Assembly (NCBI GenBank): GCA_022791815.1
Contig: JAAVZU010000078.1
Coordinates: 1-62,643, forward strand
Reading direction: 5' to 3'
DNA from: Lachnospiraceae bacterium
Lineage (GTDB): Bacteria; Bacillota; Clostridia; Lachnospirales; Lachnospiraceae
Length of the DNA stretch: 62,643 nt
The notes beneath the pieces were generated by a model. That model made no database searches and had not been told where the DNA came from. It saw nothing but the letters and a program-made list of their open reading frames with translations. Below are positions 36,428 through 45,719 of the stretch, piece by piece. The translations under genes and the position numbers were made by a program. Each line of letters begins with the position of its first letter. Within the stretch, counting starts at the first letter, position 1.

Positions 36428-36500
36428 AGGGGTATAGTTCAGTTGGTAGAATAACGGTCTCCAAAACCGCAGGTCGTGGGTTCAAGTCCTACTGCCCCTG
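36428..36500 (+). tRNA. tRNA-Trp (CCA anticodon)
   Basis: 73 nt. The acceptor stem AGGGGTA/TGCCCCT pairs fully (one G-U) with discriminator G at 36500. D-arm GTTC/GAAT, anticodon loop CTCCAAA with anticodon CCA, TΨC arm GTGGG-TTCAAGT-CCTAC. The first anticodon-stem pair (27–43) appears to be A·C. The 3' CCA is not encoded. It has its own promoter and terminator. Confidence 0.96.
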
Positions 36501-36511
36501 TTGATTGTGTG

Positions 36512-36543
36512 AAGAACCAAGTCGTTTGACTTGGTTCTTTTTC
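36512..36543 (+). terminator. Terminator of tRNA-Trp
   Basis: AAGAACCAAGTC (36512–36523), GTTT, GACTTGGTTCTT (36528–36539), then TTTTC. Perfect 12-bp stem. Confidence 0.92.
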
Positions 36544-36547
36544 GTTA

Positions 36548-36578
36548 TAACAGTTTAGTCTTCTTGGCTGAATTGTTA
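36548..36578. repeat. GTAACAGTTCAGCC-family hairpin
   Basis: TAACAGTTTAGTC, TTCTT, GGCTGAATTGTTA. Arms pair with two G-T pairs. It lies just after the tRNA terminator. Confidence 0.6.
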
Positions 36579-36729
36579 CTTTTTGTTGCTTACTTTATTA
36601 TGAAAAATCGGACAAATAACTGTATTTTGTGTAAGTTAGAAAGGATTAGGAATTTTGAATTCTGCACAAAGATTCAAAGAGTAAATTAGGTTTTGCAATC
36701 AATTACAAAGAATTAAGGAGAGGAAGAGA

Positions 36730-37920
36730 GTGGAAAAAGTAATTTTATTTAAAAAAGGGATTGAGACGCTAGAATTTTTTTCCCAAGAAATGGGAAAAGC
36801 TCTCAAAGAAATGGGGCTGCAGGTTTTTTATTATGATTTAGATGAGGGTGAAAAAAGCTTTTTGGAATTGCAAAGTTTTGTGGAAAAGGGGAAGAGTTTT
36901 GTTATTTCATTTAATTTTAATGGTTTGCGAGGAGAAGAAGAGTTTTATAATAAAGAGGGAAGATTATTTTGGAAAATAAAGGGGATTCCTTGTGTTAATA
37001 TCATGGTGGATCACCCTTTTTATTATGCACAGTCTTTGGAAAAAGTTCATAGAGAACTTGGATGGGATTTATATTATCAAATTTCGATTGATATGGATCA
37101 TAAAAAATATATGGAGCGTTTCTATCCGCAGATATATAAAATATGTTTTATGCCTCTTGCAGGTACAGGACTAGGATATCCTTTCAACAAAGGACGGGAA
37201 TATGATGTAGTGTTCACGGGAAATTACACACCACCAGAACATTTTCACAAATATATAGAAAGAATTGATGAAGAATATACATTGTTTTATAGAAAAATTA
37301 TTGAATATTTGATTAGTAATCCAGAAATAACTATGGAATGTGCATTTGAAAAATTCTTGTTAAGGGAAATGCCTGAAATAACAAATGAGGAATTAGTGCA
37401 ATGTATGGAAAATATGATTTTTATTGACCTGTATGTACGGTTTTATTATAGAGGGGAAGTGGTAAAAAAACTTGTAGAGAATGGAATAAATGTGCATGTT
37501 TTTGGAAGTGATTGGAGATTGCTGGAGATAAAAGATACGAACTTCCTGCATATTGAGGGAATGGCAGACTCTAAAGAATGTCTTGTAGCAATGAGTAAGG
37601 CGAAGATTGCGTTGAATGTGATGCCTTGGTTTAAAAAAGGGGCACATGACCGTGTATTTAATGGTATGTTAAATGGTGCAGTGGTAGTAACTGATAAAAG
37701 TGAATATCTTTGTAAGGAATTAACAAAGAATGAGGTATCTTTTTATTCTTTAGAACATTTGGACGAACTGCCTTGGAAGATCAAAGATTTATTGGAAAAT
37801 GAAGAAAAAAGAAATTGCATGACAGAATGTGCATATAGTTTTGCCAAAAAGAGCCATACTTGGGAGAATCGGGCAAAATTTATATATGAATGGATAACAA
37901 ATACATTGTCTAATCTATAA
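36730..37920 (+). CDS. CgeB-like glycosyltransferase
   Basis: 396 aa from GTG 36730 with AAGGAGAGG upstream. The N-terminal half (about 1–170) resembles the DUF3880-type domain (SFNFNGLRGEEEFYN, VNIMVDHPFYYAQSL). The C-terminal half has YDVVFTGNYTPP, VHVFGSDWRLL, KAKIALNVMPWFKKGAHDR and LNGAVVVTDKSEYL, the CgeB/GT4-like nucleotide-sugar site of spore-coat and surface glycosyltransferases. No signal peptide, so cytoplasmic. It stands alone; target unknown. Confidence 0.82.
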   Translation: MEKVILFKKGIETLEFFSQEMGKALKEMGLQVFYYDLDEGEKSFLELQSFVEKGKSFVISFNFNGLRGEEEFYNKEGRLFWKIKGIPCVNIMVDHPFYYAQSLEKVHRELGWDLYYQISIDMDHKKYMERFYPQIYKICFMPLAGTGLGYPFNKGREYDVVFTGNYTPPEHFHKYIERIDEEYTLFYRKIIEYLISNPEITMECAFEKFLLREMPEITNEELVQCMENMIFIDLYVRFYYRGEVVKKLVENGINVHVFGSDWRLLEIKDTNFLHIEGMADSKECLVAMSKAKIALNVMPWFKKGAHDRVFNGMLNGAVVVTDKSEYLCKELTKNEVSFYSLEHLDELPWKIKDLLENEEKRNCMTECAYSFAKKSHTWENRAKFIYEWITNTLSNL

Positions 37921-38236
37921 GTAGAAAAATGTGCAACATCATTAAAATAATCTATAATATAGTATTGTGGTGACAAAAATACAAAAATAATACTATAATT
38001 AAAGAAAATGTAACAGAAAATTAAGAGAAATATAATAAAGAATTGGGAAAACAAATTGCTTTTTGAATAAGCTGAGTTGTATAATATATAACGTATTCTT
38101 AGTGAAAGATTGGATAATATTTCTAAAGATAAAAAAAGGTTACAAAATCAGTTGTTGAAACTTGATAAAAAATAGATTCATGTAACCTATAGAGATGTTA
38201 AAGCGGATACCTAAATTAGTACAGAGGAGTGGTTAT
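37921..38236 (+). other. Intergenic with a short coiled-coil fragment
   Basis: A 26-codon frame (LSERLDNISKDKKRLQNQLLK) ending TAG at about 38175 looks like the end of a lost coiled-coil gene. No start site, RNA or repeat was seen otherwise. Confidence 0.25.
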
Positions 38237-39727
38237 ATGAGATTTGACAGGAAAAAGGACAAGAAGTTTGCCGCAGTTTTAGTAATATGTTTTATTGTGA
38301 TAAGTGGATGTGTTTTGGGGAGAAAATTGATTTCTGATGCTGGAAACATGGAAATAAAAATTGGAGGATTAACAGTTGTTGTTCCTGATAATATGTTGTG
38401 TGCAGATGTGAAATCTTTCTTAAATGTAAGAATTAATCCAAGTGTAGATTCTGCTGTAATAGCAAAGCTGTATCCAGGTGATGCTGTAGAGTATATAGGA
38501 GAAAAAGGAAGTTGGACTATGGTGAATCTGGATGGACAGACAGGTTATGTTTCTACTCAGTATACAGTAAGGGGAATGGATTTAAAAAAATACATTAAGA
38601 AGCATATGAATAAATTTACAATTGAAGGAACGGTAGTGGAGAGTTCATTTACACCAGTATATAAAAAAGAAGAGCAGGTTGGAAGTGAAAAACCAGCTTA
38701 TACAATGAAGGGAGAAGTAAATAAGAAGACTACAGTTTATGCAACAAAGAGTACAAAAAGTAAAGTTGCAAATGAAACAGAAAATGTAGAGAAATATATG
38801 GTTATGGTGAATGGGTTACGTTTTCGGGAGAAATCATCAACAGATGCCAAAATATTCTGTAATTTTAATAAAGGGACTTATGTAGAAGCAGTATCTGATA
38901 AAAATGCAGGTTGGATGAAGGTAAAATACAATGGTAAAATTGGTTTTGTAGCAAAGAAGTATGTAAAAATGGTTACTGTGAAACAGAAAAAGAGTAATTT
39001 GTTAGGAAGTTTACAAAAAAATGAACAGGTAGTGGTAAATAACCTTTGGAAGAATTGGGCAGAAATTTCCTATCATAATAAATTATCTTACATAAAACGG
39101 GAAGCAGTAGAAGTGACAGCAAAACTAGATAATTCAAATAAAAATATAATTAAACTTGTAGCAAATAATACACAATGTGATGTGTTGGATGTACATAAGA
39201 ATGTTGCATTTGTAAAATTTGCAGACAATAAAAAGGGATATTTAGATGCAAGATGTGTTCAGGCAAAAATTGATTTTAGTAATATTAAACTAGATGAATC
39301 AGCAATAAAAACTGCTAACCAGAAAGTGGTAAAAACAAACCTTGGAAAAGCAAGTAAAATTAGAAAAGAACTTGTGAAATTTGCATTACAATATGTTGGC
39401 AACAAATATGTATGGGGAGGGAATAGTCTGACAGAAGGTGTGGACTGTTCTGGATTTACACAGCAAGTTTATTTGCATTTTGGAATACAAATTAATCGTT
39501 GTTCGTATGAACAGGTAAGGAACGGAAAGGAAATAACCTTTGACCAGTTACAACCAGGAGATTTAATTTTCTATTATAATAAAGAATTGAAGCGAATTGG
39601 TCATGTTGCTTTGTATATAGGGGATGGACAGATTGTACATGCCAAGTCTAGTAAAACAGGAATTGTAATAAACAATTGGGATTATCAGACACCATATAAA
39701 GCGGTGACAATTTTAGAAAATAAGTAA
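38237..39727 (+). CDS. Secreted SH3-domain NlpC/P60 endopeptidase
   Basis: 496 aa from ATG 38237, set by GAGGAG; the frame is open from 38195. N-terminal hydrophobic signal/anchor (about 12–33). First SH3b domain about 55–115 (LNVRINPSVDSAVI, GDAVEYIGEKGSWTMV), second about 190–250 (LRFREKSSTDAKI), with further diverged repeats to about 360. The NlpC/P60 domain (about 380–496) has catalytic Cys in GVDCSGFTQQV, His in RIGHVALYIGDG and the third polar residue in IVHAKS. It cuts D-Glu–diamino acid links in peptidoglycan stem peptides, for cell separation or wall turnover. The terminator at 39775–39810 follows. Confidence 0.93.
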   Translation: MRFDRKKDKKFAAVLVICFIVISGCVLGRKLISDAGNMEIKIGGLTVVVPDNMLCADVKSFLNVRINPSVDSAVIAKLYPGDAVEYIGEKGSWTMVNLDGQTGYVSTQYTVRGMDLKKYIKKHMNKFTIEGTVVESSFTPVYKKEEQVGSEKPAYTMKGEVNKKTTVYATKSTKSKVANETENVEKYMVMVNGLRFREKSSTDAKIFCNFNKGTYVEAVSDKNAGWMKVKYNGKIGFVAKKYVKMVTVKQKKSNLLGSLQKNEQVVVNNLWKNWAEISYHNKLSYIKREAVEVTAKLDNSNKNIIKLVANNTQCDVLDVHKNVAFVKFADNKKGYLDARCVQAKIDFSNIKLDESAIKTANQKVVKTNLGKASKIRKELVKFALQYVGNKYVWGGNSLTEGVDCSGFTQQVYLHFGIQINRCSYEQVRNGKEITFDQLQPGDLIFYYNKELKRIGHVALYIGDGQIVHAKSSKTGIVINNWDYQTPYKAVTILENK

Positions 39728-39750
39728 CTGTTCATGGTTCTGAACAGTTA
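39725..39750. repeat. Palindrome, TGTTCA/TGAACA family (copy 3)
   Basis: TAACTGTTCA, TGGTTC, TGAACAGTTA; perfect 10-bp arms overlapping the stop codon of the NlpC/P60 gene. Confidence 0.75.
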
Positions 39751-39774
39751 CGAAAATAAATAAGATATAAACTA

Positions 39775-39810
39775 GTAAAAAGCAGCAAATTAAAATTTGC
39801 TGCTTTTTAC
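39775..39810. terminator. Bidirectional terminator
   Basis: GTAAAAAGCAGCAAAT (39775–39790), TAAA, ATTTGCTGCTTTTTAC (39795–39810): a perfect 16-bp stem between the converging NlpC/P60 and cold-shock genes. Confidence 0.9.
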
Positions 39811-39846
39811 ATAGCATGTATAGAATGTTTCGCAAAGAAAAAAGGA

Positions 39847-40044
39847 TTAGCATTTTACAACATTAGCTGCTTGTGGACCTTTTTCGCCTTCTACTACGTC
39901 AAATTCTACAGATTCTCCATCTTCTAATACTTTAAAACCTTCCATATTCAATGCGGAAAAATGTACAAATACATCATTTCCTTCCTCATCTGAAATAAAT
40001 CCAAAACCTTTCTTTGCGTTGAACCATTTTACTGTTCCCTTCAT
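39847..40044 (-). CDS. Cold-shock protein
   Basis: 65 aa OB-fold protein of standard CspA length: [16 protein letters not shown] (RNP1 KGFGFI), VFVHFSAL (RNP2) and [11 protein letters not shown]. It binds single-stranded RNA and DNA as an RNA chaperone. AGGAGGC precedes the ATG. The promoter at 40142–40170 gives a leader of about 90 nt. Confidence 0.96.
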   Translation of the reverse strand: MKGTVKWFNAKKGFGFISDEEGNDVFVHFSALNMEGFKVLEDGESVEFDVVEGEKGPQAANVVKC

Positions 40045-40141
40045 ACTAAAAAGCCTCCTAAAAAATAAATGTAGTTATGTGTTAACTGTGCTTATGTATT
40101 TATTATGAATAAATGGTAATAAAAATGTAGCACATAAGAAT

Positions 40142-40170
40142 AATTTATCATATTTTCATAGAAATGTCAA
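40142..40170 (-). promoter_or_regulatory. Promoter of the cold-shock gene
   Basis: On the minus strand TTGACA (40170–40165), 17-bp spacer, TAAATT (40147–40142). The surrounding 40045–40456 is AT-rich and shows no other gene or structure. Confidence 0.55.
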
Positions 40171-40456
40171 ATTTTTGTAAAAAAAAGTGGAAAAATGTTA
40201 AAAATAATTTTCAGAAAAACAAAAAAAATGGTTATAATTAACAGAGAGTAAAAATAGTGATTTTTTTACAAGTATAGATAAGATATATTTCTAATAGAAC
40301 TAAAAAAGGAGATTGCTTATCATAAAGAGATGAATTAGATAAGCAATTTTGCATGACATAGGAGGAAATTTGTGGTAGAATAAATGAAATGATTTTGTAT
40401 CAGTCAATACCTGAACAGATACATGATTTTTTGAAAGGAAGGTTAGGGATTTTTGT

Positions 40457-43402
40457 ATGGCAAAGACAATAAAGAGTAAATCAGAGATAAAGAATTTGGC
40501 AGCCTATGAATTAATTCGGGAAGAACAGCTTACAGATTTAAATAGTGTTGGGCTGGTATTTCAACATAAAAAGACAAAAGCGAGAATTGTGGTAATTAGT
40601 AATGATGATGATAATAAAGTATTTTCCATTGGTTTTCGTACACCGCCAGCGGACTCAACTGGAGTTGCACATATTGTGGAACATACCGTTTTATGTGGTT
40701 CAAGAGAGTTTCCTGCGAAAGACCCTTTTGTAGAGCTGGTAAAGGGGTCTCTAAATACTTTTTTAAATGCAATGACTTATCCTGATAAGACAATTTATCC
40801 AATTGCAAGCTGCAATGACAAAGATTTTCAAAATTTGATGCATGTATATTTAGATGCAGTATTTTATCCTAAAATATATGAAAAGGAAGAAATTTTTAAA
40901 CAAGAAGGCTGGCATTATGAGTTAGAGGAAGAAGATGGAGAACTTGTATATAATGGTGTTGTATATAATGAAATGAAAGGTGCTTTTTCTTCACCAGATC
41001 AACAGCTATCCAGATTAATTCAGCAGTCTCTTTTCCCTGATACTGCTTATGGAGTGGAATCTGGAGGGGATCCAAAGTATATAACAGATTTAACTTATGA
41101 GAATTATTTAGATTTTCATAGAAGATATTATCATCCAAGCAATAGTTATATATATTTGTATGGTGATATGGATATTGAGGAAAAATTGGAATGGATAGAT
41201 GAGCATTATTTGAAAAACTTTTCCTATGCACCAGTAGATTCAGAAATCCAGTTTCAGCAGCCTTTTAAGGAAATGAAAGAAGTAGAAGACTATTATTCTG
41301 TTTCAAAAGAGGATGGGACAAAAGACCAGACATACCTAAGTTATAATATGGTAATTGATACTTCTTTAAACAGGGAACTGTATGTGGCTTTCCAGATATT
41401 GGAATATGTACTTCTTGACAATCCAGGGGCACCGTTGAAGCAGGCATTACTTGATGCTGGAATTGGAAAAGATGTGTTAAGTTCTTATGATAATGGAATT
41501 ATGCAGCCTGTATTTTCTATTATTGCAAAGGATGCAAATCCTGAACAAAAAGAAAAATTTTTGCAGGTGATTCATGATACTTTATGTGAGATCGCAGAAA
41601 ATGGAGTGGACAAGCAGGCACTTCGTGGAGCCATAAATAATTTTGAATTTAAATACAGGGAAGCAGATTTTGGTTCCTATCCAAAGGGGCTTATGTATGG
41701 CTTGCAAATGTTAGACAGTTGGCTTTATGATGATGAGAAGATTTTCTGTCATATTATGGCAAATGATACTTTTAGATTTTTAAAGGAAAAGATTGATACA
41801 AATTACTATGAAGAATTGATACGCACTTATATGATTTCTAATTCCCACAGTGCTATGGTTATGATAAAACCAAAGGTGGATTTAACAAGGGAAGTGGAAG
41901 AAGAAACTAAGAAAAAATTGGCAGCATATAAAGCAAGTCTGTCTAAAAAGGAAATCGCTCAGCTTGTGGAAGACACAAAGACACTTTGGGCATATCAGGA
42001 GGAGCCTTCTACGGAAGAAGAACTAGAGTGTATTCCTATGCTTACAAGAGCTGATATGGAAAAGAAAATACGCCCTTTGTATAATGAAGAAAAGGAAATA
42101 TCGGGCATAAAAGTGATTCATCATGATATATATACAAACGGAATTGCATATATTAAAATTGTATTTGATATGGATAAGATACGAGATTTGGGACCATATC
42201 TTTCCTTACTTACCACAGTGCTGGGGTATATAGATACAAAAAAACATTCTTATCTTGAATTTGCCAATGAGACTAACATATATACAGGAGGAATCATTGC
42301 AGACTGCAACACTTATTTACAGCATGGGAAAGTGGATAGTTTTTCGGCAACTTTTGAACTTAGAACAAAAGTTTTGTATGAAAATATAAATAAGGCACTT
42401 GAACTAATCCGAGAAATGATTTTTGAAACAGATTTTTCTGATGAAAAGCGTTTGAAGGAGATTATTGCAGAAACCAGATCCCGTATGCAAATGAAGATGA
42501 ACCGTAATGGTCATACTATGGCCCTTGGAAGAGCTATGTCCTATTTTTCAGATATCGGAAAATATAGTGACAATGTGGAGGGTGTAGGCTGCTATCGTTT
42601 CCTTTGTGACTTGGAGGAACATTTTGAAGAGAGAAGGGAAGATTTAATAAAGACTTTCCAAGAAATTTTAGATTATGTCCTAACAAAAGAAAATATGATA
42701 ATCAGTTTTGTGGGAAATAAAGACGGTTATACTCAATTTTCACAGCAAATGGAAAAATTCTTAGCAGATATTCCTGACAAAAGAAAGGGAGAAAAACCAG
42801 TTGCAGATATATCTGTATTAGAACATGGAATTAACGAAGGATTGAAAAACGCAGGACAGGTACAATATGTGGCACGTGCTGGTAACTTTATGAAAAAAGG
42901 GTTATCTTATCATGGAGCACTTCATATTTTGAAGGTTATCTTAGGATATGATTACCTGTGGAATAATGTGAGGGTAAAAGGCGGTGCTTATGGCTGTATG
43001 TGCGGATTTTTACAAAGTGGAAATGCATATCTTGTGTCCTACCGTGATCCAAATTTGAAAGAAACCAATGATATTTATGAACATGCCTATGAATATGTCC
43101 AGATCTTTGATGCAAGTGAAAGAGACATGACAAAATATATGATTGGTGCAATTAGCAATATGGACACACCGCTTACTCCATCTGCCAAAGGAAGCCGTTC
43201 TTTTAATGCTTATATGAGTGGTATTAATGAAGAATACTTGCAAAATATTCGGAATCAGGTATTAGAAGTAACACAAGAAGATATTCGTTCCCTTGCACCA
43301 GTTATTCAGGCGTTGCTTGAAGAGGAAAGTATCTGTGTAATTGGAAATGATAAAAAGATAGAGGAAAACAAAGAATTATTTGACAATATAAGTGTTTTAT
43401 AA
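40457..43402 (+). CDS. M16C metallopeptidase (PreP-like)
   Basis: 981 aa, the full length of the insulinase-type presequence protease group. The zinc site is inverted HxxEH in GVAHIVEHTVLCG (about residue 70), with the distal glutamate in VVYNEMKGAFSSP about 75 residues on. The C-terminal half (about 500–981) repeats the fold without a zinc site and holds YLWNNVRVKGGAYG, the substrate R/Y pair. No signal peptide. It degrades short peptides in the cytoplasm. GAAAGGAAGG lies upstream of the ATG, and era follows 61 bp downstream. Confidence 0.95.
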   Translation: MAKTIKSKSEIKNLAAYELIREEQLTDLNSVGLVFQHKKTKARIVVISNDDDNKVFSIGFRTPPADSTGVAHIVEHTVLCGSREFPAKDPFVELVKGSLNTFLNAMTYPDKTIYPIASCNDKDFQNLMHVYLDAVFYPKIYEKEEIFKQEGWHYELEEEDGELVYNGVVYNEMKGAFSSPDQQLSRLIQQSLFPDTAYGVESGGDPKYITDLTYENYLDFHRRYYHPSNSYIYLYGDMDIEEKLEWIDEHYLKNFSYAPVDSEIQFQQPFKEMKEVEDYYSVSKEDGTKDQTYLSYNMVIDTSLNRELYVAFQILEYVLLDNPGAPLKQALLDAGIGKDVLSSYDNGIMQPVFSIIAKDANPEQKEKFLQVIHDTLCEIAENGVDKQALRGAINNFEFKYREADFGSYPKGLMYGLQMLDSWLYDDEKIFCHIMANDTFRFLKEKIDTNYYEELIRTYMISNSHSAMVMIKPKVDLTREVEEETKKKLAAYKASLSKKEIAQLVEDTKTLWAYQEEPSTEEELECIPMLTRADMEKKIRPLYNEEKEISGIKVIHHDIYTNGIAYIKIVFDMDKIRDLGPYLSLLTTVLGYIDTKKHSYLEFANETNIYTGGIIADCNTYLQHGKVDSFSATFELRTKVLYENINKALELIREMIFETDFSDEKRLKEIIAETRSRMQMKMNRNGHTMALGRAMSYFSDIGKYSDNVEGVGCYRFLCDLEEHFEERREDLIKTFQEILDYVLTKENMIISFVGNKDGYTQFSQQMEKFLADIPDKRKGEKPVADISVLEHGINEGLKNAGQVQYVARAGNFMKKGLSYHGALHILKVILGYDYLWNNVRVKGGAYGCMCGFLQSGNAYLVSYRDPNLKETNDIYEHAYEYVQIFDASERDMTKYMIGAISNMDTPLTPSAKGSRSFNAYMSGINEEYLQNIRNQVLEVTQEDIRSLAPVIQALLEEESICVIGNDKKIEENKELFDNISVL

Positions 43403-43463
43403 TTATTTAAATTTTCAAATAGTTATCGTATTTTTAAACCTATATAAAACAATGGAGGAAAAA

Positions 43464-44369
43464 GTGGAAAATACATTTAAATCAGGATTTGTAACATTAA
43501 TTGGCCGCCCTAATGTGGGGAAATCCACATTGATGAATCATATTATTGGGCAAAAAATTGCAATTACTTCAAATAAGCCACAGACTACGAGGAATCGTAT
43601 ACAGACTGTGCATACATGCAAGCAGGGGCAGATTATTTTTGTGGATACTCCAGGTATTCATAAAGCAAAGAATAAACTTGGGGAATATATGGTAAGTGTT
43701 GCAGAACGTACATTAAATGAGGTAGATGTAGTGCTTTGGCTGGTAGAGCCGACTACATTTATCGGAGCTGGTGAACGGCATATTGCAGAGGAGCTTAAAA
43801 AAGTGCATACACCAGTAATTCTTGTTATCAATAAGATAGATACTGTAAAAAAAGAAGAACTACTGGTTGTAATAGATAACTACCGCAAAATTCACGAGTT
43901 TGCGGAAATTGTACCAGTTTCTGCATTGAAAGGAGAAAATGCAGAGCATTTAGTAGATACTATATTTTCATACCTTCAGGAAGGACCACAATTCTTTGAT
44001 GAAGATACGATTACAGACCAGCCCGAACGGCAGATTGTGGCAGAGTTAGTAAGAGAAAAGGCACTCCGTCTTCTTAGTGATGAGATTCCTCATGGAATTG
44101 TAGTATCTATTGAAAGAATGAAAGAAAGAAGACATGGACATATCATTGATATTGATGCGACCATTGTTTGTGAAAGAGATTCGCATAAAGGAATTATTAT
44201 TGGAAAACAAGGTGCTATGCTGAAAAAAATAGGAACAAATGCAAGACGGGAAATAGAAGCTCTTCTTGACAGTAAGGTAAACTTGAAATTATGGGTAAAA
44301 GTGAAGAAAGATTGGCGGGAAAGTGATTTCTTATTGAAAAACTTTGGTTATGACAAAAAAGAACTCTAA
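43464..44369 (+). CDS. era: GTPase Era
   Basis: 301 aa from GTG 43464, chosen because GGAGGAAAAA sits just before it; an ATG at 43452 would overlap that site. G1 GRPNVGKST, G2 QTTRNRI, G3 DTPGIH, G4 NKID, and a C-terminal KH domain with IIIGKQGAMLKKIG. It binds the 3' end of 16S rRNA and helps 30S assembly. It begins the conserved era–yqzL–recO group. Confidence 0.97.
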   Translation: MENTFKSGFVTLIGRPNVGKSTLMNHIIGQKIAITSNKPQTTRNRIQTVHTCKQGQIIFVDTPGIHKAKNKLGEYMVSVAERTLNEVDVVLWLVEPTTFIGAGERHIAEELKKVHTPVILVINKIDTVKKEELLVVIDNYRKIHEFAEIVPVSALKGENAEHLVDTIFSYLQEGPQFFDEDTITDQPERQIVAELVREKALRLLSDEIPHGIVVSIERMKERRHGHIIDIDATIVCERDSHKGIIIGKQGAMLKKIGTNARREIEALLDSKVNLKLWVKVKKDWRESDFLLKNFGYDKKEL

Positions 44370-44499
44370 TAAAAATGGAAAATAATCACTAATTAGTTAT
44401 TTGCATAGACCTATATAGAACGGAGAAAATAGTTAGTAGGAAATTTCACCATATAGGAAAGTTGAGTTAGATAATCAAAGAAAAAGGAGAGATAAGAAA

Positions 44500-44676
44500 A
44501 TGCAGAATGAATATTGGAAGCGTTTTGAAAAAACTGGATTTGTAAGTGATTATCTGGATTATGTGCGGATAAGAAGTGATTGGCAAGGGAAGATAGATAA
44601 AGAAGGTGCAGTACAAAATGAATCTCGAAACTGTGACAGGAATGGTGTTATCCGCAATGCCGATTGGGGAATATGA
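44500..44676 (+). CDS. YqzL-like small protein
   Basis: 58 aa, AAGGAGAGA before the ATG. The start MQNEYWKRFEKTGFVSDYLDY fits the YqzL family (xxxWKxFxxTGxxxxYLxY), whose gene lies between era and recO in many Firmicutes. The last 59 bases overlap recO in another frame, and the C-terminal third (RNCDRNGVIRNADWGI) is a by-product of that overlap rather than family sequence. Function unknown. Confidence 0.75.
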   Translation: MQNEYWKRFEKTGFVSDYLDYVRIRSDWQGKIDKEGAVQNESRNCDRNGVIRNADWGI

Positions 44677-45376
44677 TAAGCGCCTGGTTATATTAACAAA
44701 GGAATTTGGAAGAATATCTGCGTTTGCAAAGGGGGCAAGGAAACCCAATAGTGCTTTGTTGGCTCCAAGCCAGCCCTTTGCATTTGGGGTATTTACTTTG
44801 TATCAGGGAAGAAGTTCTTATACAGTAAATAGTGCAGATATACAGAATTATTTTGAAGAGCTTAGAACGGATTTAGAGAAGATTGCTTATGGTATGTATT
44901 TTTGTGAGGTAGCAGCACATCTTACTTATGAAAATGTAGAAGCTGTAGGAATATTAAAGTTGCTTTATCAGTCACTTAAGGCATTAAATAAAGAAAAACT
45001 ACCTAAAGATATGGTAAAGTCAATTTTTGAAATGAAAGCATTGGATTTTAATGGTGAAACACCAAGAGTTTTTGAATGTGTAAAATGCCAGAGAAAGCCA
45101 ACTGCAGAGAGTAAAGATTTCTTTGCAGGATTTTCCAGCAGGGCAGGAGGCATGGTTTGCTCTTGCTGTAGAGAGGGAATCAAGGATATATTAATGATAT
45201 CAGATACTACCATATATACACTGCAATTCATTGTCTCAAGCCGGGTTGAAAAACTTTTTACTTTTTTATTAAAGGAGCCTTATGAAGAGGAGTTAAAAAA
45301 GGTAGCAGCACAATATATGAAATGTTATGTTGATGGAGAGTTTCAATCATTGACAATGTTAAAAGACTTTCTGTAA
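44618..45376 (+). CDS. recO: DNA repair protein RecO
   Basis: 252 aa from ATG 44618 (AAGGTG upstream; GTG 44606 is possible). N-terminal OB fold (MNLETVTGMVLSAMPIGEYDKRLV) and KGARKPNSAL, then a helical domain with a zinc-finger set CVKCQRK…MVCSCC. It loads RecA onto SSB-coated DNA in the RecFOR pathway. It overlaps the yqzL-like gene. Confidence 0.95.
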   Translation: MNLETVTGMVLSAMPIGEYDKRLVILTKEFGRISAFAKGARKPNSALLAPSQPFAFGVFTLYQGRSSYTVNSADIQNYFEELRTDLEKIAYGMYFCEVAAHLTYENVEAVGILKLLYQSLKALNKEKLPKDMVKSIFEMKALDFNGETPRVFECVKCQRKPTAESKDFFAGFSSRAGGMVCSCCREGIKDILMISDTTIYTLQFIVSSRVEKLFTFLLKEPYEEELKKVAAQYMKCYVDGEFQSLTMLKDFL

Positions 45377-45591
45377 TATAGCATTTATTTTAGGTAATGT
45401 TTATACTAGAGTAATTGAATTTAGGTTGATAAAAACTGGGGTGAGAGAGTTCTTGTTGAAAAATGTAAAAGCAGGATTTTAGGTTTTTATTGAAAAAATA
45501 GAAAAGTAATAGTACAATAAAACATAGCGATTTTTTGTAAAGATGTAATGATAAAAAAAGTTTAAATATTAGTAGCAGCTTGTTAGATTAC
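45377..45591 (+). other. Intergenic region without recognisable features
   Basis: AT-rich gap after recO with no gene-like frame or strong hairpin before the element at 45592–45624. Confidence 0.4.
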
Positions 45592-45624
45592 GTAACGAGG
45601 GCAGCCTTTAGGCTGAACTGTTAC
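45592..45624. repeat. GTAACAGTTCAGCC-family hairpin
   Basis: GTAACGAGGGCAGCC, TTTA, GGCTGAACTGTTAC. The right arm is canonical. About 35 bp further on, GAAACAT…ATGTGGATTCGTAAGAAA (45659–45690) repeats a motif seen at 35775–35806. Confidence 0.7.
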
Positions 45625-45719
45625 AAATATTACATAAAGTTTTGGAACTATTTGGGTAGAAACATGCAATTGGTATGTGGATTCGTAAGAAAAAGTAAAT
45701 AGAGAGGATAGGAATATAA

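Noticed and set aside
37743-38054. 103-aa minus-strand open frame after the glycosyltransferase
   Set aside because: It is half opposite the glycosyltransferase gene, very Phe/Ser-rich, and has no start signals.
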